This document shows, in pieces, positions 43,404 to 51,497 of a DNA stretch of 64,000 nt. The stretch lies in assembly GCA_947167745.1 (NCBI GenBank), contig CAMVJE010000007.1, positions 1-64,000 of the forward strand, in the 5' to 3' direction. The stretch is from an uncultured Treponema sp. (GTDB lineage: Bacteria; Spirochaetota; Spirochaetia; Treponematales; Treponemataceae). The notes beneath the pieces were generated by a model, which saw nothing but the letters and a program-made list of their open reading frames with translations, had not been told where the DNA came from and did no database searches. Both the position numbers and the translations under genes were made by a program. Position 1 is the first letter of the stretch, and every line of letters starts with the position of its first letter.

Positions 43404-43745
43404 ATGAGTTTTAGAGAGAATCTAAAATCTGAATTAGTTTTCCGCGGTATTCTGGTAAAAGAGCTTTCTGCCAAAACAGGAATAAATAAAAGGACTCTGG
43501 ACAATTATCTGCGGGAAAAAAGCAGTACTCCTCCCGCTGACATAGCCGTAAAAATCGCCGATGCTTTGGGCGTTTCCGTGGAATTTTTAGTTACAGGCAC
43601 GGATAAAAAGTCTTCGCTCAGCCCGGAAGAACGCTATTCAGCAGATGTGCGAATTCTCGCCAAAAAACTTTCAGCAATGACCGAAAACGAGAAAAAATTA
43701 GTCACTGCCCTTGTCGAAGAAATTGAACGGCAGAGAATTTGCTAG
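43404..43745 (+). CDS. Xre-family regulator
   Basis: 113 aa. N-terminal Cro/CI HTH (VKELSAKTGINKRTLDNYLREKSSTPPADIAVKIADALGVSVEFLVTG, about residues 17-65), and a C-terminal helix pair (EKKLVTALVEEIERQ). It is divergent from the beta-barrel gene, with 132 bp between, so it may control that gene. No ribosome site is evident before ATG 43404. Target unproven. Confidence 0.85.
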   Translation: MSFRENLKSELVFRGILVKELSAKTGINKRTLDNYLREKSSTPPADIAVKIADALGVSVEFLVTGTDKKSSLSPEERYSADVRILAKKLSAMTENEKKLVTALVEEIERQRIC

Positions 43746-43828
43746 TAATCTCCGCTAAAATTCGCTATATTAAACTCGCGGGTTTTATTAGCTTTTTAAT
43801 GACGCACATCCATGTGCTAGGTGGAATA

Positions 43829-45190
43829 ATGATAAAAATACAGTCCTACGCTGAAATTGAGCAAGATTTTTTTGATGGTCGTGATTTTGGCGCTTCTATT
43901 GATATTGTAAAAGATGTGCTTTCCGATGTTAAGAATCGGGGAGATGCGGCTTTGGCTGAGTACGGCGCAAAATTCGATGTGTCGGCGCCTTCTTCCCTTG
44001 AAATCCCACAGTCTGAGCTAAAGGCTGCTGCTGAGAAAATGCAGAGGGAAAATCCTGAGCTTTACAAGGCGATTGAATATTCTCACGACCTGGCCCTTCG
44101 CTTTGCAAAAAAACAGCGTGAGTCTTTTGATGATTTTGAAGTTGAGCTTACTGAAGGCGTTTTTACGGGGCAGAAAAATATTCCTGTTGACCGGGTCGGC
44201 GTTTATGTTCCTGCCGGTCGTTTTCCGCTTGTTTCAACCGTTGTGATGACCATTACTCCAGCGGTGGCGGCAGGCGTTAAGGAAGTGATTTTGTGTACTC
44301 CTCCCCGCGTTCACCCGGAGGATAAGGCTGCGGCTGAAAAAGCCGGCACTGGAATTCCAGGAAAGCCTTTCATTGGCGGAAAGCCTTATGCTGACGAAAA
44401 CATTATGGCGGCGGCTTACATTTGCGGCGTAACAAAAGCTTTTGCTTGCGGTGGAGCTCAGGCAATCGGAGCCATGGCTTTTGGCACTCAGTCTGTTCCC
44501 CGAACGGATGTAATCGTAGGCCCCGGCAATAAATTCGTCGCAGAGGCAAAAAAGCTGGTTTACGGCACTGTTGGCATCGACATGGTGGCAGGCCCCACAG
44601 AAGTTTTCATCATTGCGGACAAATCAGCGAATCCTTCTTGGGTTGCCGCTGACCTTTTGGCTCAGGCAGAGCACGACATTGTAGCCCAGCCGGTCATGGC
44701 CACTGATTCAGAAGCATTGGCAAAGGCCGTGGCAGAAGAAATCGAAAAACAGCTTAGCACGCTTCCCACAAAGGCAACGGCAGAGCAGAGCATAAAAAAT
44801 TGCGGAAGAATCATCATCTGCAAGAATCTTGAAGAAGCGGCTGAATGTGCCAACAAAAAAGCCCCTGAGCATCTGGAGCTTGCCATGGAAGAGGGAGCGG
44901 CGCGGGATAAAATCGCTTCCCTCGTCCACAATTACGGCTCGCTTTTCATCGGTCACGGAAGCGCGGAAGTCTTCGGCGACTATGCGGCCGGCCTCAATCA
45001 CACTTTGCCAACCAGCGGAAGTGCGAGATTCACCGGCGGTTTGAGCGTCAGAGTCTTCTTGAAGACTGTCACAACTTTGCGCACAATCCCCGGCTCAAAG
45101 GGCGCGATTGCTTCGGCAGAGGCTTCAGGCGTTCTTGGAGATGCGGAAGGACTGGCCGGTCACGCGCGGGCGGCACGAATCAGATTGTAA
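43829..45190 (+). CDS. hisD: Histidinol dehydrogenase
   Basis: 453 aa from ATG 43829 (AGGTGG upstream); a longer open frame begins at 43739 but lacks support. Oxidises L-histidinol to histidine with NAD. Signatures: RVGVYVPAGRFPLVSTVVMT, GPGNKFVAEAKKLVYG, ADLLAQAEHDIVAQP, and the zinc/catalytic HLELAMEE, NHTLPTSGSARFTGGLSV. It separates from hisG/hisB by 21 kb. It is followed by def and fmt on the same strand. Confidence 0.96.
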   Translation: MIKIQSYAEIEQDFFDGRDFGASIDIVKDVLSDVKNRGDAALAEYGAKFDVSAPSSLEIPQSELKAAAEKMQRENPELYKAIEYSHDLALRFAKKQRESFDDFEVELTEGVFTGQKNIPVDRVGVYVPAGRFPLVSTVVMTITPAVAAGVKEVILCTPPRVHPEDKAAAEKAGTGIPGKPFIGGKPYADENIMAAAYICGVTKAFACGGAQAIGAMAFGTQSVPRTDVIVGPGNKFVAEAKKLVYGTVGIDMVAGPTEVFIIADKSANPSWVAADLLAQAEHDIVAQPVMATDSEALAKAVAEEIEKQLSTLPTKATAEQSIKNCGRIIICKNLEEAAECANKKAPEHLELAMEEGAARDKIASLVHNYGSLFIGHGSAEVFGDYAAGLNHTLPTSGSARFTGGLSVRVFLKTVTTLRTIPGSKGAIASAEASGVLGDAEGLAGHARAARIRL

Positions 45191-45218
45191 GATTCAGAAA
45201 GAGGAATTGGAGAATATT

Positions 45219-45797
45219 ATGAAAATTTACAAATTAGGCGAAGAAGTTTTAAGAAAAAAGGCTCTTCCAGTTAAGGAAGAAGAAATCAATGATTCTCTCC
45301 GCGAGACATTCAACGAAATGTTTGAGACTATGCTGGAGGCAGACGGCGTTGGTTTGGCCGCTCCTCAAATCGGAGATTCCCGCCGTTATTTCGTAATCAT
45401 TTCTGACGATGAAGTGCGTCGTGTTTTCGTAAATCCTCAGATTGTCGCCACAAGCAATGATTTGTGCGATTATGACGAAGGCTGCCTTTCTTTGCCAGGT
45501 TTTAACGAAACGATTAAACGCCCGTCAAAAGTTACGGTTCAGGCTCTCAACGAAAACGGAAAGCCCTTCACCCTTGAAGCAGATGGACTTTTGGCTCGAA
45601 TCATACAGCACGAGTACGACCATCTTGAAGGAATCGTTTACATCGACCGCGGAGACCCGAATTTTGCGGCTGAAGTAACCGAAAAAATGAAAAAACGCCT
45701 GGAGCGTTCCGCTAAAAAAGAAGCTGAAAAAGCTAAAAAAGCCGCAAAAATCGCTGCTAAAATTGCCGCAAAAGAAGCGAAAAAGGCTTCAAAATAA
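45219..45797 (+). CDS. def: Peptide deformylase with Lys/Ala-rich tail
   Basis: 192 aa from ATG 45219. All three metal/active-site motifs are present: GVGLAAPQIG (about 44-53), EGCLSLPG (about 87-94) and QHEYDHLEG (about 130-138). It removes the formyl group from nascent proteins. The last 27 or so residues are an almost pure Lys/Ala/Glu helix (KKEAEKAKKAAKIAAKIAAK), an unusual extension that could contact the ribosome. fmt starts 6 bp later, the classic def-fmt pair. Confidence 0.96.
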   Translation: MKIYKLGEEVLRKKALPVKEEEINDSLRETFNEMFETMLEADGVGLAAPQIGDSRRYFVIISDDEVRRVFVNPQIVATSNDLCDYDEGCLSLPGFNETIKRPSKVTVQALNENGKPFTLEADGLLARIIQHEYDHLEGIVYIDRGDPNFAAEVTEKMKKRLERSAKKEAEKAKKAAKIAAKIAAKEAKKASK

Positions 45798-45803
45798 AAG
45801 CCC

Positions 45804-46778
45804 ATGCAAAGTTTAAAAATCATTTACGCAGGCTCACCCCTGGCTTCAAGTATCGTTCTTAAAAATCTCATCGCCGCTCAAAAAGAATGCGGATTTCAGA
45901 TTGCGGGAGTCCTTACAAATCCTCCTGCAAGCCGGGGCCGACACTCTGAGCTGATTCCCACGGAAGTCGCTGTGGTGGCGCGGGAAAATAATATTCCTGT
46001 CTTTGAATTTGACCACCTTATGAGCGAGGCCAGGGATTCAATTTCTCCATTGGGCGCGGATTTGCTCGTCTCTTTTGATTACGGCCGCATTTTCGGGCCA
46101 AAATTTCTCGCTCTTTTCCCGCTTGGCGGAATCAACCTGCATCCAAGTGCCCTTCCAAAATATCGAGGCTGTACTCCGGTTCCAGCGGCTATCCTCAATG
46201 GCGATAAAAGTCTTGGAGTCACGGTACAAAAGCTGGCTCTGGCAACTGACGAAGGCGACATTCTCGCACAAACAGAAATTCCTTTGGACGGCAGCGAAAC
46301 AACTCTTTCTCTGATGGACGGCGATGGCAAGTCAAGCGCAGTCACGGACGCGGGAGTTAAACTCCTCAAAAAAGTCCTTAAAGAAATTTCCAATTCTGAT
46401 TCAGAAATTCTTGGAAAAAAGCAATCTGGCGAAACCAGCTACACGGAATTCCTCAAAAAAGATGACGGAAAAATCGACTGGAATGAAAGTGCTTCCGTCA
46501 TTGAAAGAAAAATCCGGGCATTCACGCCCTATCCACTTTGTTTTTCTTCCTTTAACGACATTCGGGTCACAATTCTTAAGGCCAAAGTGGGGGAAGGGAG
46601 CTCTTCCGAAAAGGCCGGCACTGTTCTTCCATATCGAAAATCTGTCGGCATCGAAATTGCATGTGGTGACGGTTCAATTCTTGTCGTAAGTGAATTACAG
46701 CAGGAGAAAAAAAAGGCCATGGACTATAAGTCTTTTCTAAATGGTGCTAGAAATTTTGTTGGTTCTATATTAGAGTAG
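45804..46778 (+). CDS. fmt: Methionyl-tRNA formyltransferase
   Basis: 324 aa. Formylates initiator Met-tRNA. The formyl-transfer core GGINLHPSALPKYRGCTPV carries the catalytic Asn and His. SFDYGRIFGPKFLALFP precedes it, and DEGDILAQTEIPLDG follows. A C-terminal OB-like tRNA-binding domain spans about 210-320. It forms an operon with def. Confidence 0.95.
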   Translation: MQSLKIIYAGSPLASSIVLKNLIAAQKECGFQIAGVLTNPPASRGRHSELIPTEVAVVARENNIPVFEFDHLMSEARDSISPLGADLLVSFDYGRIFGPKFLALFPLGGINLHPSALPKYRGCTPVPAAILNGDKSLGVTVQKLALATDEGDILAQTEIPLDGSETTLSLMDGDGKSSAVTDAGVKLLKKVLKEISNSDSEILGKKQSGETSYTEFLKKDDGKIDWNESASVIERKIRAFTPYPLCFSSFNDIRVTILKAKVGEGSSSEKAGTVLPYRKSVGIEIACGDGSILVVSELQQEKKKAMDYKSFLNGARNFVGSILE

Positions 46779-46834
46779 AAGAACTCTTATTCCGAGAATT
46801 TTTCGGAGTTTTAATCAAAAGACGGACTAAATAA

Positions 46835-47881
46835 ATGAAAATTAAGAATCTTAAGAATCTTAAGCCCAAAGAACTAGCGGAAAATCTTAAAAATGAAGGA
46901 ATTAAAACTATTTCCGCAATCAATGAGAATAAAAAACCATTTTTGCTTGTGGTGATTCTTGGTCTGGTGCTTATGTTTGCAATCTGCTGGATTACATTTT
47001 TTGCAACTGTACGAGGCCCTGAGCAGGTTATGGTTCCCAATCTTGAAGGAAAGGAACTCACTACGGCACTCCAGGAAATGCAGGTTAAAGAGTTGTATCC
47101 CAAAATTCAGCTCAAGTATACAGATAATCCTGATGATGCCGGTAAAATCCTCGCTCAAAATCCAGAGAGCGGCTCAATCGTAAAAGCTGGCCGAAGAATT
47201 ACCCTTACTGTTAGCCGGGGAACAATTCTTGATCATGTAGAAAATTACATTGGTCAGAATTTCGATGAGGTAAAAATTAATCTTCAGACAATGTTTACAG
47301 GTTCAACACGCCCGCTTATCGTGCTTGCAGAACCAAGTTACAAGGCTGACCAGAGTGCAGCCGGTACCATTCTTGCTCAGGATCCTCCAGAAGGCACGAT
47401 AATTTCAAATCCTGTTACAGTTAAATTGATTGTCAGTCGTGGTCCCGAATACGAAAACACACGTGTTCCCAAAATTACAGGTCTTGATGTGGCACAACTG
47501 CTGCCGATTATGGCCTCTTCAAAAGTAGTCTTTGATTTTACATCGCATATTGCAGCCAATAATGAAAAGGAAGGCACTGTTACAAGTCAGCAGGAACTTT
47601 CAAATCAGTATGTTCCAAACTATGCACGTGTAACGGCAGAAATTGCCCTGCCCAAAAAACAAAATGATAACGAGTGTATTGGTCTATTTAGTGCAAACCT
47701 TCCAAATTATCCCTATGCTGTTGAGATGACGCTTGAATATTCAAAAGATGGTGTGCGAACACAAATCATTACAATAAAACATACGGGCGGCTCGGTCACA
47801 ATACCTTATATTGCACAAAAAGACAGTGAATTGATTCTTTCGATTGCTGGAAGAACGGTTGCGCGTCAGATGGTCGAGTAG
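46835..47881 (+). CDS. Membrane protein with three PASTA domains
   Basis: 348 aa. Cytoplasmic N-terminus of about 33 residues, one membrane helix (PFLLVVILGLVLMFAICWITFF) and three extracytoplasmic PASTA domains (VMVPNLEGKELTTALQEMQV, then ILAQDPPEGTIIS, then VPKITGLDVAQLLPIM), then a beta-rich C-terminal domain. PASTA domains bind peptidoglycan stem peptides or muropeptides. There is no kinase or transpeptidase domain, unlike PknB or PBP2x. It follows fmt and precedes the Na/Pi transporter by 12 bp. Confidence 0.92.
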   Translation: MKIKNLKNLKPKELAENLKNEGIKTISAINENKKPFLLVVILGLVLMFAICWITFFATVRGPEQVMVPNLEGKELTTALQEMQVKELYPKIQLKYTDNPDDAGKILAQNPESGSIVKAGRRITLTVSRGTILDHVENYIGQNFDEVKINLQTMFTGSTRPLIVLAEPSYKADQSAAGTILAQDPPEGTIISNPVTVKLIVSRGPEYENTRVPKITGLDVAQLLPIMASSKVVFDFTSHIAANNEKEGTVTSQQELSNQYVPNYARVTAEIALPKKQNDNECIGLFSANLPNYPYAVEMTLEYSKDGVRTQIITIKHTGGSVTIPYIAQKDSELILSIAGRTVARQMVE

Positions 47882-47893
47882 CGGAGCAAAGAG

Positions 47894-49573
47894 ATGATAC
47901 TGAACCTAATCAATTTTGCCGGTAGTTTGTGTTTCCTGCTTTACGGCATGAAACTTATGAGTGACGGAATCCAAAAGAGCGCGGGTCAAAAATTACAGGC
48001 TGCCCTCGCTTTTATGACTGGGAATCGTTTTGTCGGGCTTTTGACAGGCTGTATTCTCACAATGATTATTCAGTCTTCCGGTGCAACTACGGTTATGCTG
48101 GTCAGCTTCGTAAATGCGGGCCTTGTTTCGGTCACTCAGGCAATTGGTGTTATCTTCGGTGCAAACATCGGTACTACGGTCACGGGCTGGATTGTTGCTC
48201 TGGGTTCAAGTTTTGAAATCAAAGACTATGCTGTTCCAATTTTCGGCTTAGGTTATCTTCTTTACATACTCAAACGCTTAAAATCAAGAGAAGGCTTATG
48301 GCTCGCTATTATGGGCTTCGGTCTTCTCTTTTTTGGTCTCGGCGGACTCTCGGACTTTTTCGCCGTTCCAGATGTAAAATCCTTCGTCATCCACTTTATC
48401 GATGCCGTGAACGGTTTTGGCGTAATCAGCTATGTCATCGGCCTTTTTATAGGAATTATCCTTACTGCCCTTATTCACTCTTCTTCTGCAATGTCGGCAA
48501 TCGTTATCGGTATGGCAGTGGCAATGTCAAAAGAAGGAAATGCCAGCATCGAGGAGCTCAACGAATTCTGGCGTTTCGGTGCCGTTATGATTATCGGAAG
48601 CTCGGTCGGCTCAACTGTGGACGCGATTCTTGCGGCTATCGGTGCCAACGCAAATGCAAAACGCACGGCGGCTGTTCATGTTCTTTTCAATGTTGCTACA
48701 GTTATCATTGCGCTTATTTTCTTCAATCCTTTTATGGCTTTCGTTGAATTTGTTTCACCGGGTCACAATATTGTTTTCAGAATCGCCATGCTCAATACGG
48801 CCTTTAAGCTCATGGGTACGGTGATTTTTATTCCTTTCGTCAATCAGATTTCAAAATTTGTCGGCATTCTTATTAAAGACGATAAAATTCCTGAAGGCAC
48901 GGTTTACAAGCTTGAATTCAGCGAGCGTATGGCTATTGAGTCACCGGAAGGCTGTGTTTTCCGTGCTCAGAGCGAAGTTAAGCTTTTCTCAGACAAGGTT
49001 GCCCAGATGTTTGATGAATTGCAGACGGGCTTTGCAAATTTCAATTCTGATTTTGTCACTGGCGGCTACGAGGAAATCGTCAAAACCGAAGATTATTGCG
49101 ACCAGATGAACGAGCAGCTTACCCAGTATCTTGTCCGTTGTACTCACCTGCATCTTTCCGACGAGGCAAAAGACAATGCCGCTCTTATGATGCAGCTTAT
49201 CTCCGAAATGGAAGCTATGGCCGATGGTTGTCTCAATATCGCTTACCAGCTTAAAAAGGCAATCGAAAAAGAAATGAAGTTCAACAAAGAAGATTTTGAT
49301 CGCTTGCTCCCTTACTTTGAGCTTGCCCGACAGCTTATGTTCTTCATCTACAAGAATGTTTCAAAGATTCAGCGTCTTACCCCGGATCAGTTCCAGTTTG
49401 CCAGCGAGCTTGAGCAGCAGATTGACGATGAGAGAATCGCCCTTCGTAAACTTGCCCGAAGCCGTCTTGAAAGCGGTGGTGATGTCCGCTCAGAGCTTTT
49501 GTACATGGACATTATCCGCCAAATCGAGAAAATCGGTGACCGCTGTTTCGACGCAGCCGGCGATTTGAGATAA
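47894..49573 (+). CDS. Na/Pi-cotransporter family protein with PhoU-like C-terminus
   Basis: 559 aa. Two inverted membrane repeats carry the family motifs IIQSSGATTVMLVSFVNAGL and LIHSSSAMSAIVIGMAVAMS. The C-terminal 220 residues (EMEAMADGCLNIAYQLKKAI, DIIRQIEKIGDRCFDAAGDL) form PhoU-like helical bundles. It is probably a sodium-dependent phosphate transporter of the YjbB/NptA kind. A hairpin/promoter region and the dtxR-type gene follow. Confidence 0.93.
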   Translation: MILNLINFAGSLCFLLYGMKLMSDGIQKSAGQKLQAALAFMTGNRFVGLLTGCILTMIIQSSGATTVMLVSFVNAGLVSVTQAIGVIFGANIGTTVTGWIVALGSSFEIKDYAVPIFGLGYLLYILKRLKSREGLWLAIMGFGLLFFGLGGLSDFFAVPDVKSFVIHFIDAVNGFGVISYVIGLFIGIILTALIHSSSAMSAIVIGMAVAMSKEGNASIEELNEFWRFGAVMIIGSSVGSTVDAILAAIGANANAKRTAAVHVLFNVATVIIALIFFNPFMAFVEFVSPGHNIVFRIAMLNTAFKLMGTVIFIPFVNQISKFVGILIKDDKIPEGTVYKLEFSERMAIESPEGCVFRAQSEVKLFSDKVAQMFDELQTGFANFNSDFVTGGYEEIVKTEDYCDQMNEQLTQYLVRCTHLHLSDEAKDNAALMMQLISEMEAMADGCLNIAYQLKKAIEKEMKFNKEDFDRLLPYFELARQLMFFIYKNVSKIQRLTPDQFQFASELEQQIDDERIALRKLARSRLESGGDVRSELLYMDIIRQIEKIGDRCFDAAGDLR

Positions 49574-49576
49574 AGT

Positions 49577-49614
49577 TTGCACGAAAACAGATTCTCGGTT
49601 ATAATAAGCTAACC
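49577..49614 (+). promoter_or_regulatory. Promoter and operator of the DtxR-type gene
   Basis: TTGCAC (49577-49582) and TATAAT (49600-49605) at 17-bp spacing. The -10 lies inside GGTTATAATAAGCTAACC (49597-49614), an inverted repeat of the same design as those at 50073 and 30828. This predicts autorepression. The dyad followed by eight Ts (to 49623) could also act as a weak terminator for the upstream transporter gene. Confidence 0.55.
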
Positions 49615-49633
49615 GTTTTTTTTGGAGGATAGA

Positions 49634-49996
49634 ATGTACGAGTCGGGCGAAGATTACCTCGAAGCAATATTAAGATTACAGTTAGAAAACGGATTTGTTC
49701 GCTCCGTAGATGTGGCAAATAAACTCGCTGTTTCGCGCCCAAGTGTCAGTCGGGCAATGGGCCTGCTCGAAAAAGACGGCTATGTTGAATTTGGTATGGG
49801 GAACATGCTTAAACTTACCGACAAGGGCCGGTCTAAAGCTGAAGATATTTACAATCGTCATAAATTGTTAACAGTCTTCTTGCAGAAAATTACTGGTCTT
49901 CCGGAAGATCAGTGTGAAGAAAATGCCTGTCGTGTTGAACATCAAATCGATGCAGATGTAGTCAAAGGAATTCAGAACTGGGTCGATAAAAATTAA
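49634..49996 (+). CDS. Short DtxR-family metal-dependent regulator, probably iron-type
   Basis: 120 aa from ATG 49634 (GGAGG at 49624-49628). Winged HTH with recognition region KLAVSRPSVSRAMGLLEKDG, then a dimerisation/metal domain; the SH3-like third domain of DtxR is absent, as in MntR. Aligning by eye with MntR, metal-site residues correspond to D7, E10, H76, C99, E102 and H103. The Cys at 99 (NACRVEHQ) matches DtxR/IdeR (ACRWEH), which are iron-responsive, rather than the Glu of manganese-responsive MntR. It probably represses its own promoter, the adjacent sRNA and flavodoxin. Confidence 0.88.
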   Translation: MYESGEDYLEAILRLQLENGFVRSVDVANKLAVSRPSVSRAMGLLEKDGYVEFGMGNMLKLTDKGRSKAEDIYNRHKLLTVFLQKITGLPEDQCEENACRVEHQIDADVVKGIQNWVDKN

Positions 49997-50019
49997 ATTC
50001 CCTTCCTATTGTTACATTT

Positions 50020-50090
50020 GGCTAACAAAAGTTGTTGACAAAAAATCAGAAAAATGGTTTAATGAATATGAAAGTTAGCTATACCTAACT
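50020..50090 (+). promoter_or_regulatory. Strong promoter with DtxR-type operator
   Basis: TTGACA (50035-50040) and TTTAAT (50058-50063) at 17-bp spacing. AGTTAGCTATACCTAACT (50073-50090), an inverted repeat, starts right at the expected transcription start. A half site GGCTAAC (50020-50026) lies upstream of the -35. It drives a transcript ending at 50236. Confidence 0.65.
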
Positions 50091-50236
50091 ATTTTAGTAC
50101 CTCTTTAAGAAATTGCTTTTTAAGTGATTTCAGCGGAGTGAGTTTATCGGGTGCTGTAGGTAGAGATGCAGCATCCAATGAATACCGGGGTCTTGAAATT
50201 TTGACTGTTTCTTCAAGATACCCGGTATTTTTTTTG
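50070..50236 (+). ncRNA. Candidate metal-regulated small RNA (about 165 nt)
   Basis: A stand-alone unit: promoter at 50035-50063, operator at the start, no convincing open reading frame, an internal hairpin (GGTGCTG/CAGCATCC, 50150-50175), and a long Rho-independent terminator ending about 50236. The following gene (50282) has its own promoter. Placed next to an iron-type DtxR regulator and sharing its operator with flavodoxin, it could be an iron-sparing sRNA similar in role to RyhB. An attenuated leader for the hydrolase gene is the alternative. Confidence 0.5.
50181..50236 (+). terminator. Terminator of the candidate sRNA
   Basis: AATACCGGG (50181-50189) pairs with CCCGGTATT (50221-50229), and inside it TCTTGAA (50191-50197) pairs with TTCAAGA (50212-50218). 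Seven or more Ts follow. Confidence 0.9.
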
Positions 50237-50245
50237 ATTTTTATC

Positions 50246-50275
50246 TTGTCTTCAGTTAATTTTTTCTATTATATT
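50246..50275 (+). promoter_or_regulatory. Promoter of the metallo-hydrolase gene, leaderless arrangement
   Basis: TTGTCT (50246-50251) and TATATT (50270-50275) at 18-bp spacing put the transcription start at or within a base or two of ATG 50282. No Shine-Dalgarno sequence precedes that ATG. This suggests a leaderless mRNA. Confidence 0.45.
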
Positions 50276-50281
50276 TAGCCT

Positions 50282-51409
50282 ATGAAAAAATTACTTCATT
50301 TTCTTGCAGTTATTGGAATTGCCCTTGTTGGAATTATTGCAGTCCTCTCACTTTTTGCCTTTGTTTTTCTAAAAGTATGGAAGCCGTTTGGCGGTAAAGC
50401 CAGCAAGGCTGACCGAAAGAATTACGCCGAGCGAGCCGCCAATTTTGACGGAAAAAAATTCCACAATGAAGAAGATTTTTCTGCAGTCATTGATAAAAAT
50501 GCCGCTCCAGACCCCCTTACTTTCTCAAAACGGCAGCCACGCCCTGATTTTGAATTTCCTGTAAAGATGCCTGACTATCTGTCTGAGCCAGAAAGCCGCC
50601 TGCCAGTTGAAGATTTTCGGGTTACCTGGTTCGGTCATTCATCTCTCCTTTTGCAAATGCATGGCATGAATATTTTGATTGACCCGGTTTTCTCAGAGAT
50701 GATTTCGCCGGTAAGTTGGGTTGGAAGCAAAAGATTTTCACATTCTCCGGTAAGCGTTGCCCAATTGCCTGAAATTGACATTCTTATTCTTTCCCATGAT
50801 CATTATGACCACCTGGATTACGATGTGATTCGTGAAATCGATCCGAAAGTCAAACAGTATATCGTGCCCTTAGGCGTTGAAAATCACCTCAAACGCTGGA
50901 AAGTAAAGGCCGAAAAAATCACGAACATGGCATGGTGGGAAGAAACAGAAATCAACGGGCTTACGATTGCCTGTACGCCAGCCCAGCATTTTTCTGGCCG
51001 CAAACTCGTTGACAACATGACGACCCTTTGGTGCAGCTGGGTTTTAAAAGACGATTATCACAAGATTTTTGAAAACGGAGATTCAGGATTTGCCCCGCAT
51101 TTTGAAAAAATTCACGAAAAGTACGGAGATTTTGATTTTGCCCTTATGGAATGCGGTCAGTACGATGTTCAGTGGCCGAAAGTGCACATGTTCCCGGAGC
51201 AGTCGGCTCATGCCGCAAAACTTTTGGGAGCGAAAGTCGTACAGCCAATTCACTGGGGAGCGATTGTTCTTTCCCGACACGGTTGGGACGACCCTGTTGA
51301 GCGCTTTTTGCTTGCCGCAGAAAAAGAAAATCTCACAGTAATCACGCCCTACATAGGCCAGACCGCAAGATTGGAAACTCCGTCCTTGTTCATGGAAAGA
51401 TGGTGGTAG
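50282..51409 (+). CDS. MBL-fold metallo-hydrolase (UlaG/NAPE-PLD-like), membrane anchored
   Basis: 375 aa. N-terminal membrane helix (LLHFLAVIGIALVGIIAVLSLFAFVFL). The beta-lactamase-fold metal motif is ILSHDHYDHLD (about 179-189), preceded by TWFGHSSLLLQMHGMNILIDPVFSE, and other ligands lie in CTPAQHFSGRK and QPIHWGAIVLSRHGWDDP. The fold resembles NAPE-hydrolysing phospholipase D and UlaG lactonase. The substrate could be a membrane lipid, inferred from the anchor and family. It starts just downstream of the sRNA terminator and looks leaderless. Confidence 0.9.
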   Translation: MKKLLHFLAVIGIALVGIIAVLSLFAFVFLKVWKPFGGKASKADRKNYAERAANFDGKKFHNEEDFSAVIDKNAAPDPLTFSKRQPRPDFEFPVKMPDYLSEPESRLPVEDFRVTWFGHSSLLLQMHGMNILIDPVFSEMISPVSWVGSKRFSHSPVSVAQLPEIDILILSHDHYDHLDYDVIREIDPKVKQYIVPLGVENHLKRWKVKAEKITNMAWWEETEINGLTIACTPAQHFSGRKLVDNMTTLWCSWVLKDDYHKIFENGDSGFAPHFEKIHEKYGDFDFALMECGQYDVQWPKVHMFPEQSAHAAKLLGAKVVQPIHWGAIVLSRHGWDDPVERFLLAAEKENLTVITPYIGQTARLETPSLFMERWW

Positions 51410-51497
51410 GGAGCCGTTCGCATGGCGAAAAAACTCACAAGGTGAGTTTTTAGGCGAGTCTCGGCGAAGGCTATGCATGAGCCGCGGGGTTCTAACG
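51410..51497. repeat. Intergenic palindromes between convergent genes
   Basis: Contains AAAAACTCA/TGAGTTTTT (around 51428-51452) and TTCGCATGGCGAA (51417-51429). It may terminate the hydrolase and the leftward reductase gene. Same general class as the other arrays. Confidence 0.5.

Noticed and set aside
50070..50236. Known riboswitch such as yybP-ykoY, or SRP RNA
   Set aside because: None of the conserved core words I know for these RNAs could be found, so it is left as an unnamed sRNA candidate.
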